Positions 1 to 14,900 of a DNA stretch of 64,000 bases are shown one piece after another. Within the stretch, counting starts at the first letter, position 1. Every line of letters begins with the position of its first letter. A program made the translations under genes and the position numbers. The DNA is from Phalacrocorax aristotelis (taxonomy: Eukaryota > Chordata > Aves > Suliformes > Phalacrocoracidae). The notes beneath the pieces were generated by a model. The model had not been told where the DNA came from and searched no databases. It saw only the letters and a program-made list of their open reading frames with translations. The DNA is taken from contig NC_134281.1 of the NCBI RefSeq assembly GCF_949628215.1, positions 11,356,501 through 11,420,500 of the forward strand, read 5' to 3'.

Positions 1-3000
1 TTACTGAAAAATGCAGCTCGGTTTTGAGAGGAGTTAAGAAGGGGGAGAAGGTTCTCAGGAGGCAAATTAAATTTTTTTAAAGGAAAAAAAGTTACTTATA
101 GGAGCATATGTGTGTGTGTATTTGAAATGGGGGAAAGGTGTTGGTTACTTTTTCCCGGCTCTCTTTTGGTACCAGAAACCTTTCTCACCACAGCAGGGTA
201 TGCTGTATAATCCCCAGAATACTGTCTTTCAGGGAGCTTTAAAAACAAAACTTAAAATCAGCATATATTCTAGGCAGGGTATGAATCATGCTGCGAGTTC
301 TTTACAAGTTTGAGTCAGGGTGTTACTTCTGAGAGTAGCTGCCACCAGGTCCCTAAGAAATGCAGGGCTCCAGTGACACAATACCCTCATAGCAGTGGTT
401 CTGCAGAAGCCCAAGGTTGCTCTGGGTTTTATTCATTACCTATCTGTCAGAAACACACATCTGCTTCTCTGTAATCGCTTGCAGCCTGAGAAATAGGGTG
501 AGGGAACAAAAGTCCCTGTTTTACCTGTTTTTACATAAGAATATTGACATAATAGAGATCCTATAAATGCAGGAGAGGACAGATTATCTAGCTGGACACT
601 AATATCAGGGTGCCAATTATTTAAGAAGGCGGGAGGAGGTCAGAATGACAGCTATACAGTGGAGAAAACTTAGTCTCAATTTAATTGTATCGACAAATGA
701 GAGAATTTTGGTGGGTTGAAATGCCAGAGTGCTGCTTTAGAGCAGCACTGCTGCCTGCCCAGGCAGGAGGGCAGGCCAAGAAAGATTGTGGAGGATGTGA
801 GAACAGCAGCCGCAAAAGCAGTGATGCTTCAATCAGCCTTCTATCAACTGGATAAACATCACTGGGGCGTGATGCTGGAAGTACACTTTCAGACACCATA
901 AATACCTGCCTTGGCCGCAGAACTCCCCAGGGAAGAGATACGTCTTTCCTTAGGCCCTGAGCCAAGTACAAGATCCATGTTCAGGGTATTACTCTTGCAG
1001 TGCTACCTTAAGAGTATCAGTAGGGAACTGGAGTAGACATCTTTGCAGGAGCAACAGAGGCCAAAACATCCACTACTGTTTAATCTCAAAAAAGACATTG
1101 ATGCAGTAGTAAGGGAGCTCATTAAAAAGAAATTAAACTGGATGTCAAAAAGGGTTAAATGCTTGCCTGAGGCATAGAGATTATTTAGACCTCATGCTGG
1201 AGCTCAGAACAAATGTGTACCAGCTATTAAATCAGATGCGAGAAGGACAAGTACCAGACTGGCACAGTAAAGACGATTGCTGAAAATGAGAAGGCACCCT
1301 TCAAGAAATGGAAGACAATAAAAAATAGAAACGAATGTATTATGATTTTAAGTTGAAGTTACCAGAATTTCTTTGTTCCATGAGAAAACTTGCTAAAGAC
1401 ATAAAACCTACTAATATACCTACTGCCGAAGACAGCAGAGGCAGAAAGCCTGCCAGAGAGTGTGTAAAGCCAATATATGATGAAAATATTAAAATAGCGT
1501 TCAAAATGGATGCTGTAAGTTAAGGCCTACTTGGGCCACTACTCACTTGGCTTATTTCTGCTGTTGAGAAAAAACTTCCAAACTTAAGAACCTAATTCAA
1601 TCCATTACCCCATGAAATTGCATCCAACATAGCAGGGCCACATATTCTGAAGTCACCTTAAGGTCCCAGAATAAGCAGAAAATGAAGGCGACCGCAAGGA
1701 CAATGACCGAGAGAGCAGCTGTAAAAATCCCAAGCCTTGGAGGAATGAATAACTGAGGCTGTAAGTGCAGGCTGGAAGATGGCTTCAGACTGAGGAGGGG
1801 GCAAAACCCCCTGTCTCCAGCTGTCTAATTCTTTATATGGTTGGAGATACTTTTTGGGTAAGTACACAGGGCTGCTCCATGGAAATCTCTTAGCACCCCT
1901 TCCCAATCTCCTCCTAAGGAAAAGGCCCTGTGAGCCCCTGCAACCGGTGACTGGCTCAGGACAAAGGGCTAACACGGTTTCCAAGGTGAGGAACATCTGG
2001 GCAATATTGAATCACAGCCGAATGAATATGGAGTGGCTCATAGAAAGTAAAAATTACCTTGAGGAATTAAAACAAGACCAGAAGAACTCTGAGCCTGAAA
2101 TCTAGAAACTGGAGGCAGTGTTTGAGCTAAATAACCAAGAGGGTTTTTGTTGTGGTTAATGCATTAGGGCTAGTGCCAAAATCTGTTTTTAGAAATTCCT
2201 TTTAGGATACAGCACGAATGATTTGCAGCAAGCAGGTCACGCTATTCCAGAGCACAGAAAGCAAATGATAGTTTTATGCTGTGGCTGTTCCCAGTGAAGA
2301 GATGGCAAATGGCTGGAAGCAGTAATAGCAGCTAAAACCCCTTGATTTAAACTCCTCCAGGCCCCTGGATGCTGAAGTTCCTGTGCACCCAAAGCCAACG
2401 CTGATCCTTGCTCATTTGCTGAACACTTTGGCAGGCAGCAGATAGTGATGACAGGAGCAGCTGAGCAGAGCTAGAAACAGTTCCTATAGATACTGACTAA
2501 AGCCAGGAGGAAAAGCAGGTGAACAGGAGCTCCCAGAATTTCAGTTGGATTTGTTGTGATGCAGCCCTGGTCACTAAATGAGGAGGAGCAGAAAGGGCTG
2601 GGAGATTTTCTGGAGGGAAATCAGGAGAAGAGGAACATTATGGCACTGATCCTACTCAAGATTAATACCAGGAGAAAAAGATCTCTTCTTTGGGAAAGAG
2701 GCTTTACTGCATTTTGAAGAAATGTGCCAGGAAGGTGTAAGTGAGCTTCACCCACAGTGCTTGGGAAGAAGAGGGATGTTGGCACAGGTTCGGTAGGGAT
2801 GACAGAACCAAATAAAACCACTTACAGCAGCACCGCAGATAAATTTTATTTTGCAAACTGTAGAAGACTCAGTTTGCTTTTCCAGCTGACTCTTGAACCT
2901 TGGTGTTGGCGTGTAAAGATGGATCCAAACAACAGAGTAAAAATTACTGATTTTAAAAAAGATGATAAGGCCTATGACAATTTATGGTTAGGAATTTTTA

Positions 3001-5926
3001 GCTTGGCAATGCCCCTAGAAGCATCTAGGAAACACAAGAAGAGGGTATTTATCACCTGCTATGCTTCTCTTGGTGTGTTGTATCTGACAGCTGGGTGGGG
3101 GCAAGGCAGAACCTTTGAATGAAAGGTGTACATTTGCATATGGTTGTGTTAAAATATTTGGAACTGGAAATTAGAACTTAGAAAAATGAAAGATGCTCCA
3201 AAAAGATCTAACCTTTCTTATGGAGATGGAATTCTCACTGACAACAGGGAAACTGAGACTACAAAGAGCTAGCTGCCTCCCCTGATATGCAGAGGGCTGC
3301 AGATTTTTTAGATCACGCTCATATTACAGAAAGGACTGGAGTTGCCAATATTGCAATAACTTCCATAAAGTTAGGTGGGAAAAAGAAACCATTCCATCGG
3401 TCAGCAGATTTAGCATTTTTTGGAGCTGACAAGAACTTACAATGGCGCTTGCCTTACCTATCTAAAGCTGGTTTTGCTTTGGACTCACATGCTAGTGCGA
3501 ATACCATAGGAGCATTATGGGTACAAATGCACGAACAACTTGTGGCTCACGGAATGGCTCGTGTTAACAGAAAGCTAAAAGTTCTTCTGAGATCGACTAT
3601 TGCATCACCTAGGAGGGACTTCTAGCTGGGATTGCATACCTAGGATGTTTCCTTGCTGTTTATAAGGTAGGGTTTATATTTAGGACAGAGCATGCATTCC
3701 CGCAGCTCAGGCATCCTGAAGGGAACGGTCACAGAAAAGCTGTGGTTGTCTGATCTTGCCATCAGGGATAGGTCTGGGCCAAGTGTGGCCATGCCGATGT
3801 CTTGCCCAGATGGGGTTGTTAGTAAATTAATTGCTGGCAGTGTTAAGCAAGGGGGAAAGAAATCCATCGCTCAGGGGAATGAGCATAATCAAAAGAGACA
3901 TCTGTTTCATCTCCCCCCATAATGTGCAGAATTTCTATCATTCCTAAACCAATCACTGAGGTAGTGGACTTAAGGCAGAAAAATTAGGCTCCGGAGCAGC
4001 CAACAGCCACCTTTGGTCATAGTGTCAGAGCAGAGCAAGCCTGGAAAGTCACTTGGATCATAAAATCCTCTCAGCTCAATACTCCTCAAAATACTAGTCA
4101 TAAAACTCTTTGTTATAGGAATCTTGTACTTCAGGCACTAGGTAATGTGACTGAGAAAATGAGCAGGTTGTGGGATGTGATATTCACCAGCTGTACCAGA
4201 CACTTTCAAAGGGGGTTTGGCAGGACAGTAAAGCACTTAGGGATTATAAAAACCCTTCTTTAAACCAAGAGGGGGCTTTTTTGGCTAGAATACAGGAGGA
4301 GTTAGAAAACTAGTGCAGGGGATGTGGTACTCACATTGCAAGCATGTGTCCTGCCCATGTGGGGCCTTGGCAGCCCCTGTGAGCGCATCTCTGCCTGACA
4401 CGCTGGCAGTAGATTAAGATTTTTTTTTTTAAACAAAGCTTAGCTGAGATGGAAACAAGAAGCTGTGCTAGTGAAAGTTGTATTCAGATTTATTTCTTAG
4501 TAGATTTGGGGTCCACAGGCAGATCAAGGGAGAAGTTTTGAATTCAGACAGATTTATCAGGCTTTTGGGGAAATCCAGAAACCCATACCTCATGTATTTT
4601 TGCCTGCAGCTCAGTGTACTCAGTGAGCTCAAAGCCAAAAGTATTAATATGATATTATCACTGACACTACTATATAATGAAGAGGGAGACCGAGCAGTTG
4701 AAGTACTGCTACTAAATCCCTCCCCTGTTGTGTGTTTGATGTTTGGGCTCCCTCCTGAACTGGGGATTAACCAAACACATCACTGCTAATGAATGTCGGG
4801 GTGATCATCTTTTGCTATACACATGAATTAGTCTCCTGTTCCTTCTCCTTTACTTATATGATTTGATATGGAAGGAAAACCTTGCATAAGAGACTTTTCA
4901 TTAATTTTTGTCTGTAATTCCCAGTTCCAAAGGCAGCAACACATCTCTCCATTTTGGTAGCTTAAAAAACAGCAAGAGCTGAGAGTATAAACCTGCCCAG
5001 CTTTTCTTATGTTGGGACCTGGCCTAAGCACTCCATCAGGCCTTGTGGATTTGGAGCGATGGAATAGTGATCATGTGAAAAATGAAAAAAGCCAGACCCC
5101 GACACAACGAGTGCAGCTGTGCGGGGAAACCCTTGTCTGAGGGAAGCTGGTACCGTGCCATGATCCTAGCCCATAAAGCGGTAGAAGCCATGTCTCTGAA
5201 GAGGAGTAGAATCAGAGCACATAGTGCAAGGTCAAGGCTAGCTGGAAAAGGTTTATTTGGGTGACGCTCAGGGGAACAAAGAGAAGTTTTGAGTAGCGTG
5301 TTATTATGTTTGCAATATTTCTAACAATTCAGATCAATTTGTCTGCCTGTATGCTACCGATTTATTTGTTGTTCCAGTGTGTCAGACTTCAGGCATCGGG
5401 AGAATAAATGCCTAAGAAAAGTCAGCTACCAGTCAGAAAGGTTTACTTTGTTGGAACTGCCTTCCAAATAAGCCAAGTAGCATCTGAGTAAGAACAGAAA
5501 TTATTATTCAGAGTAGTGAAAAGGGAGAGACCTGGCACTTGCCAGTAGCAAACCCAAGGTGTCCCTTAAACTAGGACTGACCGACGAGGCTGGTAGGATG
5601 GACTGAGTTAGGTGGCCAGTCCTGGTTTAGGTCTTCTGTCTGCAGGACATGCTGGAGAAACACCTTCACCCCTGCAAGGTGAATGCGGAGCTACCATACC
5701 ACATTCGTGTGGTTGCAGCAGTTTAAGATAGGGCAGTTGGCTTTGTGTAGCAAAAACACACTGTTAAATGTTATCCAGTTATAGGGTCGGTACTCTCCGA
5801 GTGGACACCAAAATGAACATGTTGGCGTGGGCCATGCTTGAACAGTTTCAGCAGGTCCTGTAGGGAATTCTGTTTGGCTTTTTAATTGCTCGAGACTCAT
5901 TCACAACCCACTCTGCCCCATTTCAG
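1..5926. other. AT-rich region upstream of the first recognised IHO1 exon; no gene identified
   Basis: I see no protein I recognise here on either strand. Open frames of about 110-120 codons exist (2757-3122 and 3287-3625, plus strand), but they lack family resemblance, splice context or neighbours that would support them. The stretch should contain, or lie downstream of, the first coding exon of IHO1, because the exon at 5927 begins inside a codon; I could not find that exon. Short simple sequence is present, such as a TG run near 110-120 and a T run near 4420. Degenerate interspersed repeats may be present, but none is clear enough to name. Confidence 0.5.
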
Positions 5927-8900
5927 GCCTAATAAGTTTTCCACCCGGAGCAGTGCTCCTAGCGACTACTCAAGTTTGAGTGATTCTCAGCTGCTCTTCG
6001 GCTCCCAGTTCTGCCCAGAGAACGTGCAGTCGGCAGCGGCGCCGCTGGAACTGGGCACGCAGCTGGGACAGCACAACTCCCAGGACGTGAGTCTCACTCT
6101 CATTCAGCTCTGTGCAGACACGCAGCCACCATTCAAAGTTAATGGAAAATACCGAAATCAGGTGGTAACATTTGCAAATGTTAATAACTGCTGAAATCAA
6201 GTTATCTTATTGATACATATAAATATTTACTGTGACTAGACCAAATAGCAGCCTGCTCAGCTGAAAACTCAGTATTTATAACAAATTGCTAAAAATTATT
6301 ATAGGGATAGGTATTATTTTCTTTAATCACATTTTTAATTACTAAAATAATATGAAATTATTCTCAAGCTAATGTCTTTAGACCACCTAGCTAAGGCAGA
6401 ATATTCCATCTATTCCTTCTTTGAACAATACTGTCCTCTTCATTAGCTTTGTGCAAGAACGACAGAGGTATTCAGTATTTACTTTCATTGACTCAAATTA
6501 CGTTGCCGTAGAGTTGTTATGGCAGAGGCTTGAACAATTTTGGACTATGAGCTTCTAGGCTCAAAATCTTTCTTCTACAGCACATGGTTTCCGATGTTAT
6601 CAGCCTCACTAAAATAGTTCCTGCACTGCTAACAGAGAGCACCAAATCCAAATAAAGACACTTGAGAGCAAAGATTAGGAGAGAGCAGTGGTGACAGTTC
6701 AGTGGCCCTAGGCTGTCCATCAGTTCCAGATCCTATCTGCTGTCCTCCACTGTTTGCTGGAGATCTTATCCATTAACTGCAGTAGCTTTTCATCAGACAC
6801 AAAAGAGGAAATTCATTCGTCACGATGAAAGAAGACAATTTAATTGAATTTGCATTTTCCTATGTTTTAAGGAAAAGGCATTTCCATTTTGGTCACACAG
6901 TGTCTGGAAAGTTTGTAGAATGAAGAAGGTCTTTACAGCTTTTGTATTAATATTAAATTTGTTGTTCTGAAATATATATTGAAGGGTGTGAAAACTCATC
7001 TACAGTCTGGTGGTGTTGCTAGTTGGCAGCAAAATGATGTCATCCACCAGGAACTTCAACAGGTTTTTCTTTAGACTGGTGTACAGGGAGGTCCCACTGG
7101 AGTTTTTAACTTTTCCATAAATTCCAAGAAACTGGAATTAATTTATAGTCTCTGTGTTGCGCAGACAGGAAAAAAATCTGCACACCTGGTGATTGCAACC
7201 AACTGAAAACCCTCAAGATGGGAGAAAAGCTTGAGTCTGGAAGAATTTGGGCTAGGTCTCAATTCCACAGGGAGTTGATCTAACTAGGCACACTAAGTGA
7301 GCCATAATCTCATTAAATTCTTAATCTCCTCATCCAATCTAATCTGTCACGTCCAGTCGCTGTGATCTCTGTCTGCAAGGCACTGGGTACACAAATGTTT
7401 TTTGCTAATTAATGTTCTGATTATTTTTATACTTCAACAGTTTTCTTTCTTTTGTGCAACAGAGCGAGCCCAGTATTTTTACCAAATACCAGACAAAACC
7501 ATACTTATTTGATGAAGATACAAAGGAAAAAGGTTCACTTAATTTTGGTGCAGGAAGAGTGAAAAGTGTCTTGGAAAATTTTGAAGTGAATAAAAACAAA
7601 ATAAAGGACAAATATGATCGGTATGTAGACAACCCTTGGAAATTCTTTCTGTGCTGGTGGTTATCACTCCCTGCAGCTCCTCCTTCCCCTCTTAAAAATC
7701 ACACATGACAAGGCTGCTTACTTCTCCAAGAAAAGTATATTTTCAGGTTTTAGATAATCTCTGATTGGAAAAAGTGACAGGATAAGAGAATAGGGTTTAT
7801 TTGCAATGCGATTTATGTAATACACTCAGCCATAAGCCCCAAGGAACAACAAAACTCTAACCTGAATTTACCTTTGTCCTTCTTTATCTAATCAGCAGGT
7901 TTTTTTCTGTATTGATTCTCCGTGAAAGCCCATATTCCTCAAAGTTTTATAGGCTGTGCTGGGACAGATGAAAGGGACTCCAAGGACGTCCTTCACATTT
8001 GGGCCAGATGAGGAGATTGACAAGCTTTCTTGTTTGTAGTGGAAGATGCAGTGATTGCACCTTTACAAATCTGCACATATTTCTAGAATTTTACTTGCAT
8101 ACAAGATTTTTACAGCTTGTGTTTTTGGTAACAAGTGTAATTTGCTAATGTAATTTGCATCTGCTCTTTGTCAGATGTTAAGAATTAAAAGTATGTGTAG
8201 GTCCTAAAAGGCTTTAAGGAGCAAATTAACCATTTCAAGCTCAAAAATGAAAGATGGCAAACTCCCTGGTGCACCTATAAATAATACTTGGCACTGCACA
8301 TTTTGAAACGTAACATCCAAAGTGAAGCGCATTTTTGTTTAAAGGCTGAGTATCTCTCTCTCTTTTGCAATGGCCACTATGCTCCTGATAAGGCAAAATT
8401 TGATTCTCTAGTACCTATTAGAGAAGAGGAGGATTTTTGTAAGTGGATTATGAGAAAGGAACAAATAGTTTTAAATGTTTAGGCAGAGCTTTTAATTATC
8501 CTTTATTTCTTCTTTAAATGAATTATGCTCCTTCCTACGCTCCAGACTCACTCCCAGATTAGAAGCCTGTTTATAGAAATAGCTTTATTATCTTTAAAAA
8601 GATAATGTATAATTTGTCAATTTTTATACCCCGCAAGTTTGACTAATAAAATGAATATCTTCCTTTCCATAAGACTAGAAAGATTGCAGAAGCCCTGCCT
8701 AATTCTCATAACTAGGCTCTACCTGGCCTCCACCTTTTTGGTTGTTGCAATTTGGACCACTAAATGATTGATTTTAAATTACTTGAATCTTCAGAGAGGA
8801 ATAGGTTATCGCTTTGCTTAGCAACCATCCTTGCATTTTGGTTTGATAGGTTAATCTTTAATATAGCCTGGTTCCTGATAGGCTCACTCAGCTTAAAAGC

Positions 8901-11900
8901 ATGGATAATGGAAACCACACGTGTAATCTCAGGAGAAAAGGATTTGCAGTATTTGTTCTTTCTTGGTGCTGCAGCTTTTCCCATATTTTTCCCCACAGTT
9001 ATTTTAGTCCAAATACAATACCCATGTATCTCAGCAACTGGCATGTCACCTCCACCAAGGCTGGGTCTTTCCGGAGCAGACAGCGTGGTGGGAACACCCA
9101 AGCAGCTAATGGACAGTTGTGTAAATGCCAACTAAAACTTTCAAGAGAGGCTCAAATGCTAGGCCAAAAATGGGAGAGTTAAAAAAAAAATAATGTATAT
9201 GACATATATGTGCATGTGTATATTTGGGTTTTTCTTACACTACATAGCAGCACCCACGCTTTCCTAAAACAAGGTGACTTCAAAGGGTTATGCCCCCTGA
9301 AGTCAGCGTGTTTCTGTGCTTACTTTATTCACTAGACTATGCTTTGCAGTGTTTCATGTCTCATGTTTACGGTGATCTTTTAAATTTCTTTCTATTTCAG
9401 TAACTTACATGTCTGTTTTATACTTTTTTTTTAGTGAGGTTTTAAGCACCTTTATTTCCAGTATCAAAGACAGGCTTCAAGGGGTAAGTTAATTCAAATT
9501 CAGAGTGCGGAATAATGAAACGTTAAAAATGCTACAGAACATTCACCTTCTCTCATTTACTGTGCTGATATCTGAATTATTACACTGTTTGCCTTGAGCA
9601 CGCAAACACTTTAAACCAAGTTGTAAATTTTTTTGTATACACCATCGTCTTTGTGGCCTGCCCTTAGGGTCAAGGTCTTTTGGGTCTTGCCTCACAGTCA
9701 GCAGTGGAATTCCTCTGACTCTTGAGACCAAGAACAGGCTGTGATGGCTGTCTGCAACTATCAATTCCTTTTTTCCTTCTGCCTGAAGAAAGCCGTCTAC
9801 TCTCAGGAATAAGTCAATGTGGTCTTACTGTCTGAGGGTGAAGGTCTCTCCCCCAACACTTTTATAATTAATTTGATTAATGTTGTTATTAATGCTTTTT
9901 TTACAGATTAGTATCTCTATTTCAAAATCTATTAAGATTTCTGCAGCATTTCATGGGCCTTTTGAGCCATTCCAGATCTCCTGTGGGGTTGCAACCAGCA
10001 GCTGGACAAATTGTTTCAAGCAACAGATAAATAACCATTTTCAGGCTGTTCCATTCCACGAGTTGCAGTCGTTGTTCTGTAGCATTTGGGGCTGTGTTTT
10101 TGCAAACGAAGAAAGGGCAACGTATTAATTGTCTCATTTACCTTTGTTTTTGCAGCTGCAAGCATGCTTGGACAAGTTTGGAGAAATGTTTGATTCCAGA
10201 AACAAATCCATTTTGGTTCACCTGGAAACCATCTCCAAGACGCGTAAGTTCTTTCTGTATTTCTGTTAACAGCAGAGGGCACAGTCAAACTGCTGAATGT
10301 CAGCCCACTGTCTCCGAGCTGGGGTGAACTAGGCAAGTCACGCCACTCACAGCTGCTCTTCATGAGGGAGAAAAGCAAATACAACCTATCCACGGTGTGG
10401 GCTTGTCTATTTTTCCATACTTGCTCTATTATTTTCTCCTTTTCTCTGTTCTCTTGGGACTATGTCAAAGAACTTAGGTTGCATGGTTAGATGCCATGCA
10501 CACAGAGATAAATGCGCCTCTAGGTTTTTGAGGTCTGCCTGGAGTATGATAATTTTTAGACTATCTGGAGCACTAATGGAATACACAGTAAAAATAACTT
10601 AGATATTTATATCTTGAGCATCCAGTGTCAGTTTTTAGGGCTTTCTCAGATTTTCACATGTTAGTTTGAAGTCTTCCATCTCTCCCCTACACTTGAAGTG
10701 ATCGTATTTTAGATACGAGCAAACCTAGTACTGCTCATTTCTTTAGTAAGCAGCACATAGTGAAGCACACTATTGCTATGATAAAAAGGTGACCTCCCAA
10801 AAAGCCAACAATGTAAAAAACTTTTGAACAGCCCCATCTCTGAAGTGGCTAGTCACAGCAGTTTTTACTGAGGGAAAGTGCCTCAGAGAAATTGTTTCTA
10901 ATCTGGCTTAGACCTGAGACTTTGAGAGTGCATTAATTTTGAACGCTGGCATTATTTTATATCAACACCCTGTCAGGACTCTGCTCTGTGCTCGCCCTGC
11001 TCCGTGCAAGAACAAGGGTCCAGCTTCAATACACGCAAGAAATGTGAAGTGAGTTATACCCTGTGAGTTCAAGATAGCAGACCTTCACAAAAGCACTATA
11101 GTATTTACTGTGCAGTAAAATGAGGCTTCCACGAAGCACAGCTTTGGCAGACACCCTTTAAGTCAACACAGCCTTCTCAGGCAAAGAGAGTGGAGTGTGG
11201 TGCCTTCTGCATGAGGCCGTGATAGCCTGTACGTTTGAAATACCAATCTTGTTATACTAAGAACACTCCCTTGCTGTGCTTGGCAAGTGCTCTTGGTGGG
11301 ACCTTAATGTAAGCAAGAATCTGTCTGCTCTGGCCAGCACAAAAAGCTTGCTATTACACATTTGTCCATCTCCTAATTACTTCAGTGCCTCAACTTGTCC
11401 ACTCTGTGGCAGGACTTTGCCTAATTTCGTATACCTCTTGCACAGAAATTGTTGTCATGGCACTGAAAATCAAATCTATTGTTCACGATTCCCCCTCTTC
11501 ATTCCATACCATTTGCTCAGCTGTCCTGTTTCTTCTCCAAACCCATTTTAAATAAATGTGCCTTGAATGAAATGAGAAACCTCCCAGAGGTGCCTGCTGC
11601 TAGATTTTCAAAGCAATTGAAAAGAAAAATTGGCACTTTCTGTAATGTATCATGCTGCAGAATTTTGAATATATAATGAAAATCATTGCACACTCCACAA
11701 TGTTGTTCTTTTTATATTTCTGGGAGGTTCATCTGTCACTAGTTAATTGCTGATAAATACTGCCATTTGACTGGTATCACAGCGACAGATAATTAAGTTC
11801 GCACTAAATAAATTCCTGCACTAGTGCCTTGAAAAAATCCCAACTGAGGCAATTGCCTTGAAAAAATGGTATAAAATTCCTGAACTCAGGTGATAAAGAG

Positions 11901-14900
11901 CTAAATTCAGAACTGATAAAGCACTGAATGCCAGTGGCCAATGGCACAGTAACTTGGGACGTGGGTGACATGGTAGAGATATGTTCAATCATTGGCAGCA
12001 GAGGATTTCACACACAGGAGAGGAATGTGGGAAATGAAGACGCTCTCTTCAAAGAGAGAAGTAGAACACCAGGACATTCAAACAGTTCTTACAAAGCAAA
12101 GAAAGGTGGAACTTGAAATCAAGTCTATCTTCATTAAAAGTATATAAGGAGTATCCCAGGCTTCATTTGTAGCAGTGGGTAGCAAGCCCATTTGGCACAG
12201 TCTGCATAGCCGCTGGGCGAGAACAAAACAGAAAATATTTTTCAAAATATATTCCCAAAGTGTTTCCAAATGCTGTTGGGCTGGCATGCTCTATGCAGTA
12301 AGCCAAAAAAATATTCTCTTTTGAGTGTTTGTCCATATGTGCTTTCCTGGTATCTGGTTGTTCCAGCTGTGACAACTTGTAAGAGCCATATCCTCCACAC
12401 CACCTTGACTTCATTGCAAATGAGAAGTGTATTCCCAGCCAGTATACCACAAGCAATCCTCTGACCCTCCTGCCATCACGAGTGACAAAATAATGTGCAA
12501 TGTGTCCCTTACAGAGGTGCCTGGTGGGCAGTTTTCAAACACGACTTGCTTTAAGAGTCCACAGGCTCAGTAGTTGCTGGCAAGGTTTCTAGGGAAATTC
12601 ACTGTGTTCACAAAGGTGTGATGTGAGCTTGTTCACTGTGAACAGCGTACTCTGAACTGCAACACCCAGGCAGTCCTCTTGTGTTCTGTGTTTGTAGATA
12701 TTTGAAAAGTCAAAAGGTTTAAAACTGATAAAAGAAATGCCTTTCTCATGCAGCTGCTAACTAGCCATGCAGTGACTGGCAGTGAAAGTTGTTGAGATGA
12801 GGGACTTAATCAGGCTCCAAAACACCTCAGCATGGATGGCGAGAGGCTGTGTGGTTGTTGTGGTGAATACTGAAATCTCTCAACATCACACTTCGGGGCT
12901 TGGGCACTCTCTGCCGTAGAGCAGGTTGAGATCAGGGGCAGTTCCTCCCATGGTCCCCCAATGCAGACACCTTCTGCGATGTCGTGGAAGAGGACCCAGG
13001 CTAAGCAGGCACAAACCTGCCAGCTGACTGCTCAGGGTGTGTCTGAGAAGGATGCAGCTCTGACAGCCCAAATGTCTCACCCACTGTCACAGCTTGGTTA
13101 CTGTCCAGGAAGAAAATGAAGTGTTCTGCTGAGCATCATAGCTGTCTTCCCTGCTCACATCTCACCAGGTTTATACCACCTTCTATTTCCCCTACCGAAC
13201 CCAGGCACGAGGGAACCAACCTCCCTCCAAAGTGTTATTAAAGCCTCTGCACTGTCAGTGCCAATCTCAGGATGAGTTGCATAGACGATGATAGATAGGG
13301 ATCAGAAGCAGTTGCTGTTTAATATTCCTAGGCTGGGAGGCTGACGCTCCCTCCCTTGGCTTCTCAGACTGTAGTTTTCAGCTGTTGGGAGGGCAGCTGC
13401 ACCCAAGTGCAGGCTGATTTCTGGGGAACCCTCTGCAGCACAGGGTGGCAGACCTACCCCAAGGCCCTAAAGCCTTTTATCACATGCCAGATTTCACATT
13501 CCGTATGTTATATTAATATAAACCACTAGCATCCAAAAACAATGGTACCGCAAATCAAAACACAGTGCTGCTCCAGGTTGAAAAAACAGTTTTGTTTAGA
13601 GTAAAATACCTTCAGAAAGGCACAAGTCTGTGCATGAGCCACCCACTAACCAAGTAAAGGTTTTCCCTCTATGATCAAGTTATTCAATAAGTATCTGCTG
13701 TGGGGTTTATTTGAAAAGAAGTTACTCTGAAGCAGCCGTTCTTGATTGTTTTCAAAGACAAGACACTTGCCTAACAGGATCCTTGATCTGATCTAGTTTG
13801 GCCATTTCGATGCCTATTTTTTTAAGTCTAGATTAACACTCATTTTTACTTTGTTTAATAGCATTTGACAAGTCTGAACACTCCTCTGGTGTGAAAGCCA
13901 GAGAGGGAAGGAGAGTACCCCTCCTCTGTACTGAGGGGCTTTTTATTGCAGAATACTCCTACACATACAAATGAAACGCATTCAAAAGACTGGTTGTTGG
14001 TTGCTTGCCTGCAGCACGCTGTGCTGAGTCAAACGTATGTGCAGATCACAAGCCCAGTGGATGCAGTGCTATTTTTAGACTGAGGGTACCATGTTGTAGA
14101 AGAACAGACAGACTAGGGAAATCAGAAAGTTTTAAAAATAAATCTGAACTAAAATTAAGCGTATGGGGAAGAGCAGCAAGCCAAGGTAAGCTTGCTGATG
14201 CTAGCCTTCCTATACCCTCACTATGTAGAGATGAAAGGTGATGAATTGTTGTGAAAGGAGTTTCCTCCTGCAGTCACTGCTGCTTTCCTCCTCTTGCAGG
14301 CCAGGAGGCAGCTGGCAGGCTCCCCAAAACCTGCCCTTGGATTGCAGGTAGCCCTTAGGTTTAATCAGGAAGATGCAAAAGGCCCATTCAAACATTCACT
14401 CCACTGTTACAAACCCATTCTGCAAGCTACAGCTTTCCCCTGGTGATTTGTAAAAAAGTCTAAATCTGTCAGAGCAAAAGACTAAAAGCTTAAAAACAGC
14501 AGTGAAAGAGCAGGGACAACCAAATTGCCTGCAACAGCAGAGAGCTTATTAGCTGAAATATGTGCATATAATCCTCAGAAATCAGCCACACTCCCGCAGA
14601 GAACAAGGCAAAGCCCTGTGGTGATGGGCATCCTGAAAAAATAGAGAAATTCCCCCCGAGCCTGGGTCCGGGAGGTGGTTTAACTCGATGCGTGTGAGGA
14701 AGACGGATGGATGAGGTAACTGCAGGGTTCCTTCTCCCAAATGACAGTAGCGTGCACTGTGCCCAAGCACCACTGCTTCAGAGAAAGGCAGATAAAGATT
14801 AAAATAGAGCCTGGCACAGCACTTCCCTGCTGCCGGGAGGCAGCTCTTGGCAAGCACCCCATCCCTCGAGTAGCAACCTCACCACACCTGAGCAGCACCT

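Noticed and set aside
728-749. Short hairpin (9-bp arms, 4-bp loop) that could suggest a small RNA
   Set aside because: Too short for a microRNA precursor and no other supporting signal.
1100-1530. Possible decayed LINE fragment (lysine-rich, interrupted coding-like sequence)
   Set aside because: The look is suggestive of a CR1-like remnant, but I could not match any specific conserved motif, so I do not annotate it.
2757-3122. 121-codon open frame on the plus strand
   Set aside because: The sequence looks random in composition and matches nothing I know; probably chance.
3287-3625. 112-codon open frame on the plus strand in the AT-rich part
   Set aside because: No family resemblance, no splice context or neighbour that explains it, and such lengths occur by chance. 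I do not call it a gene.
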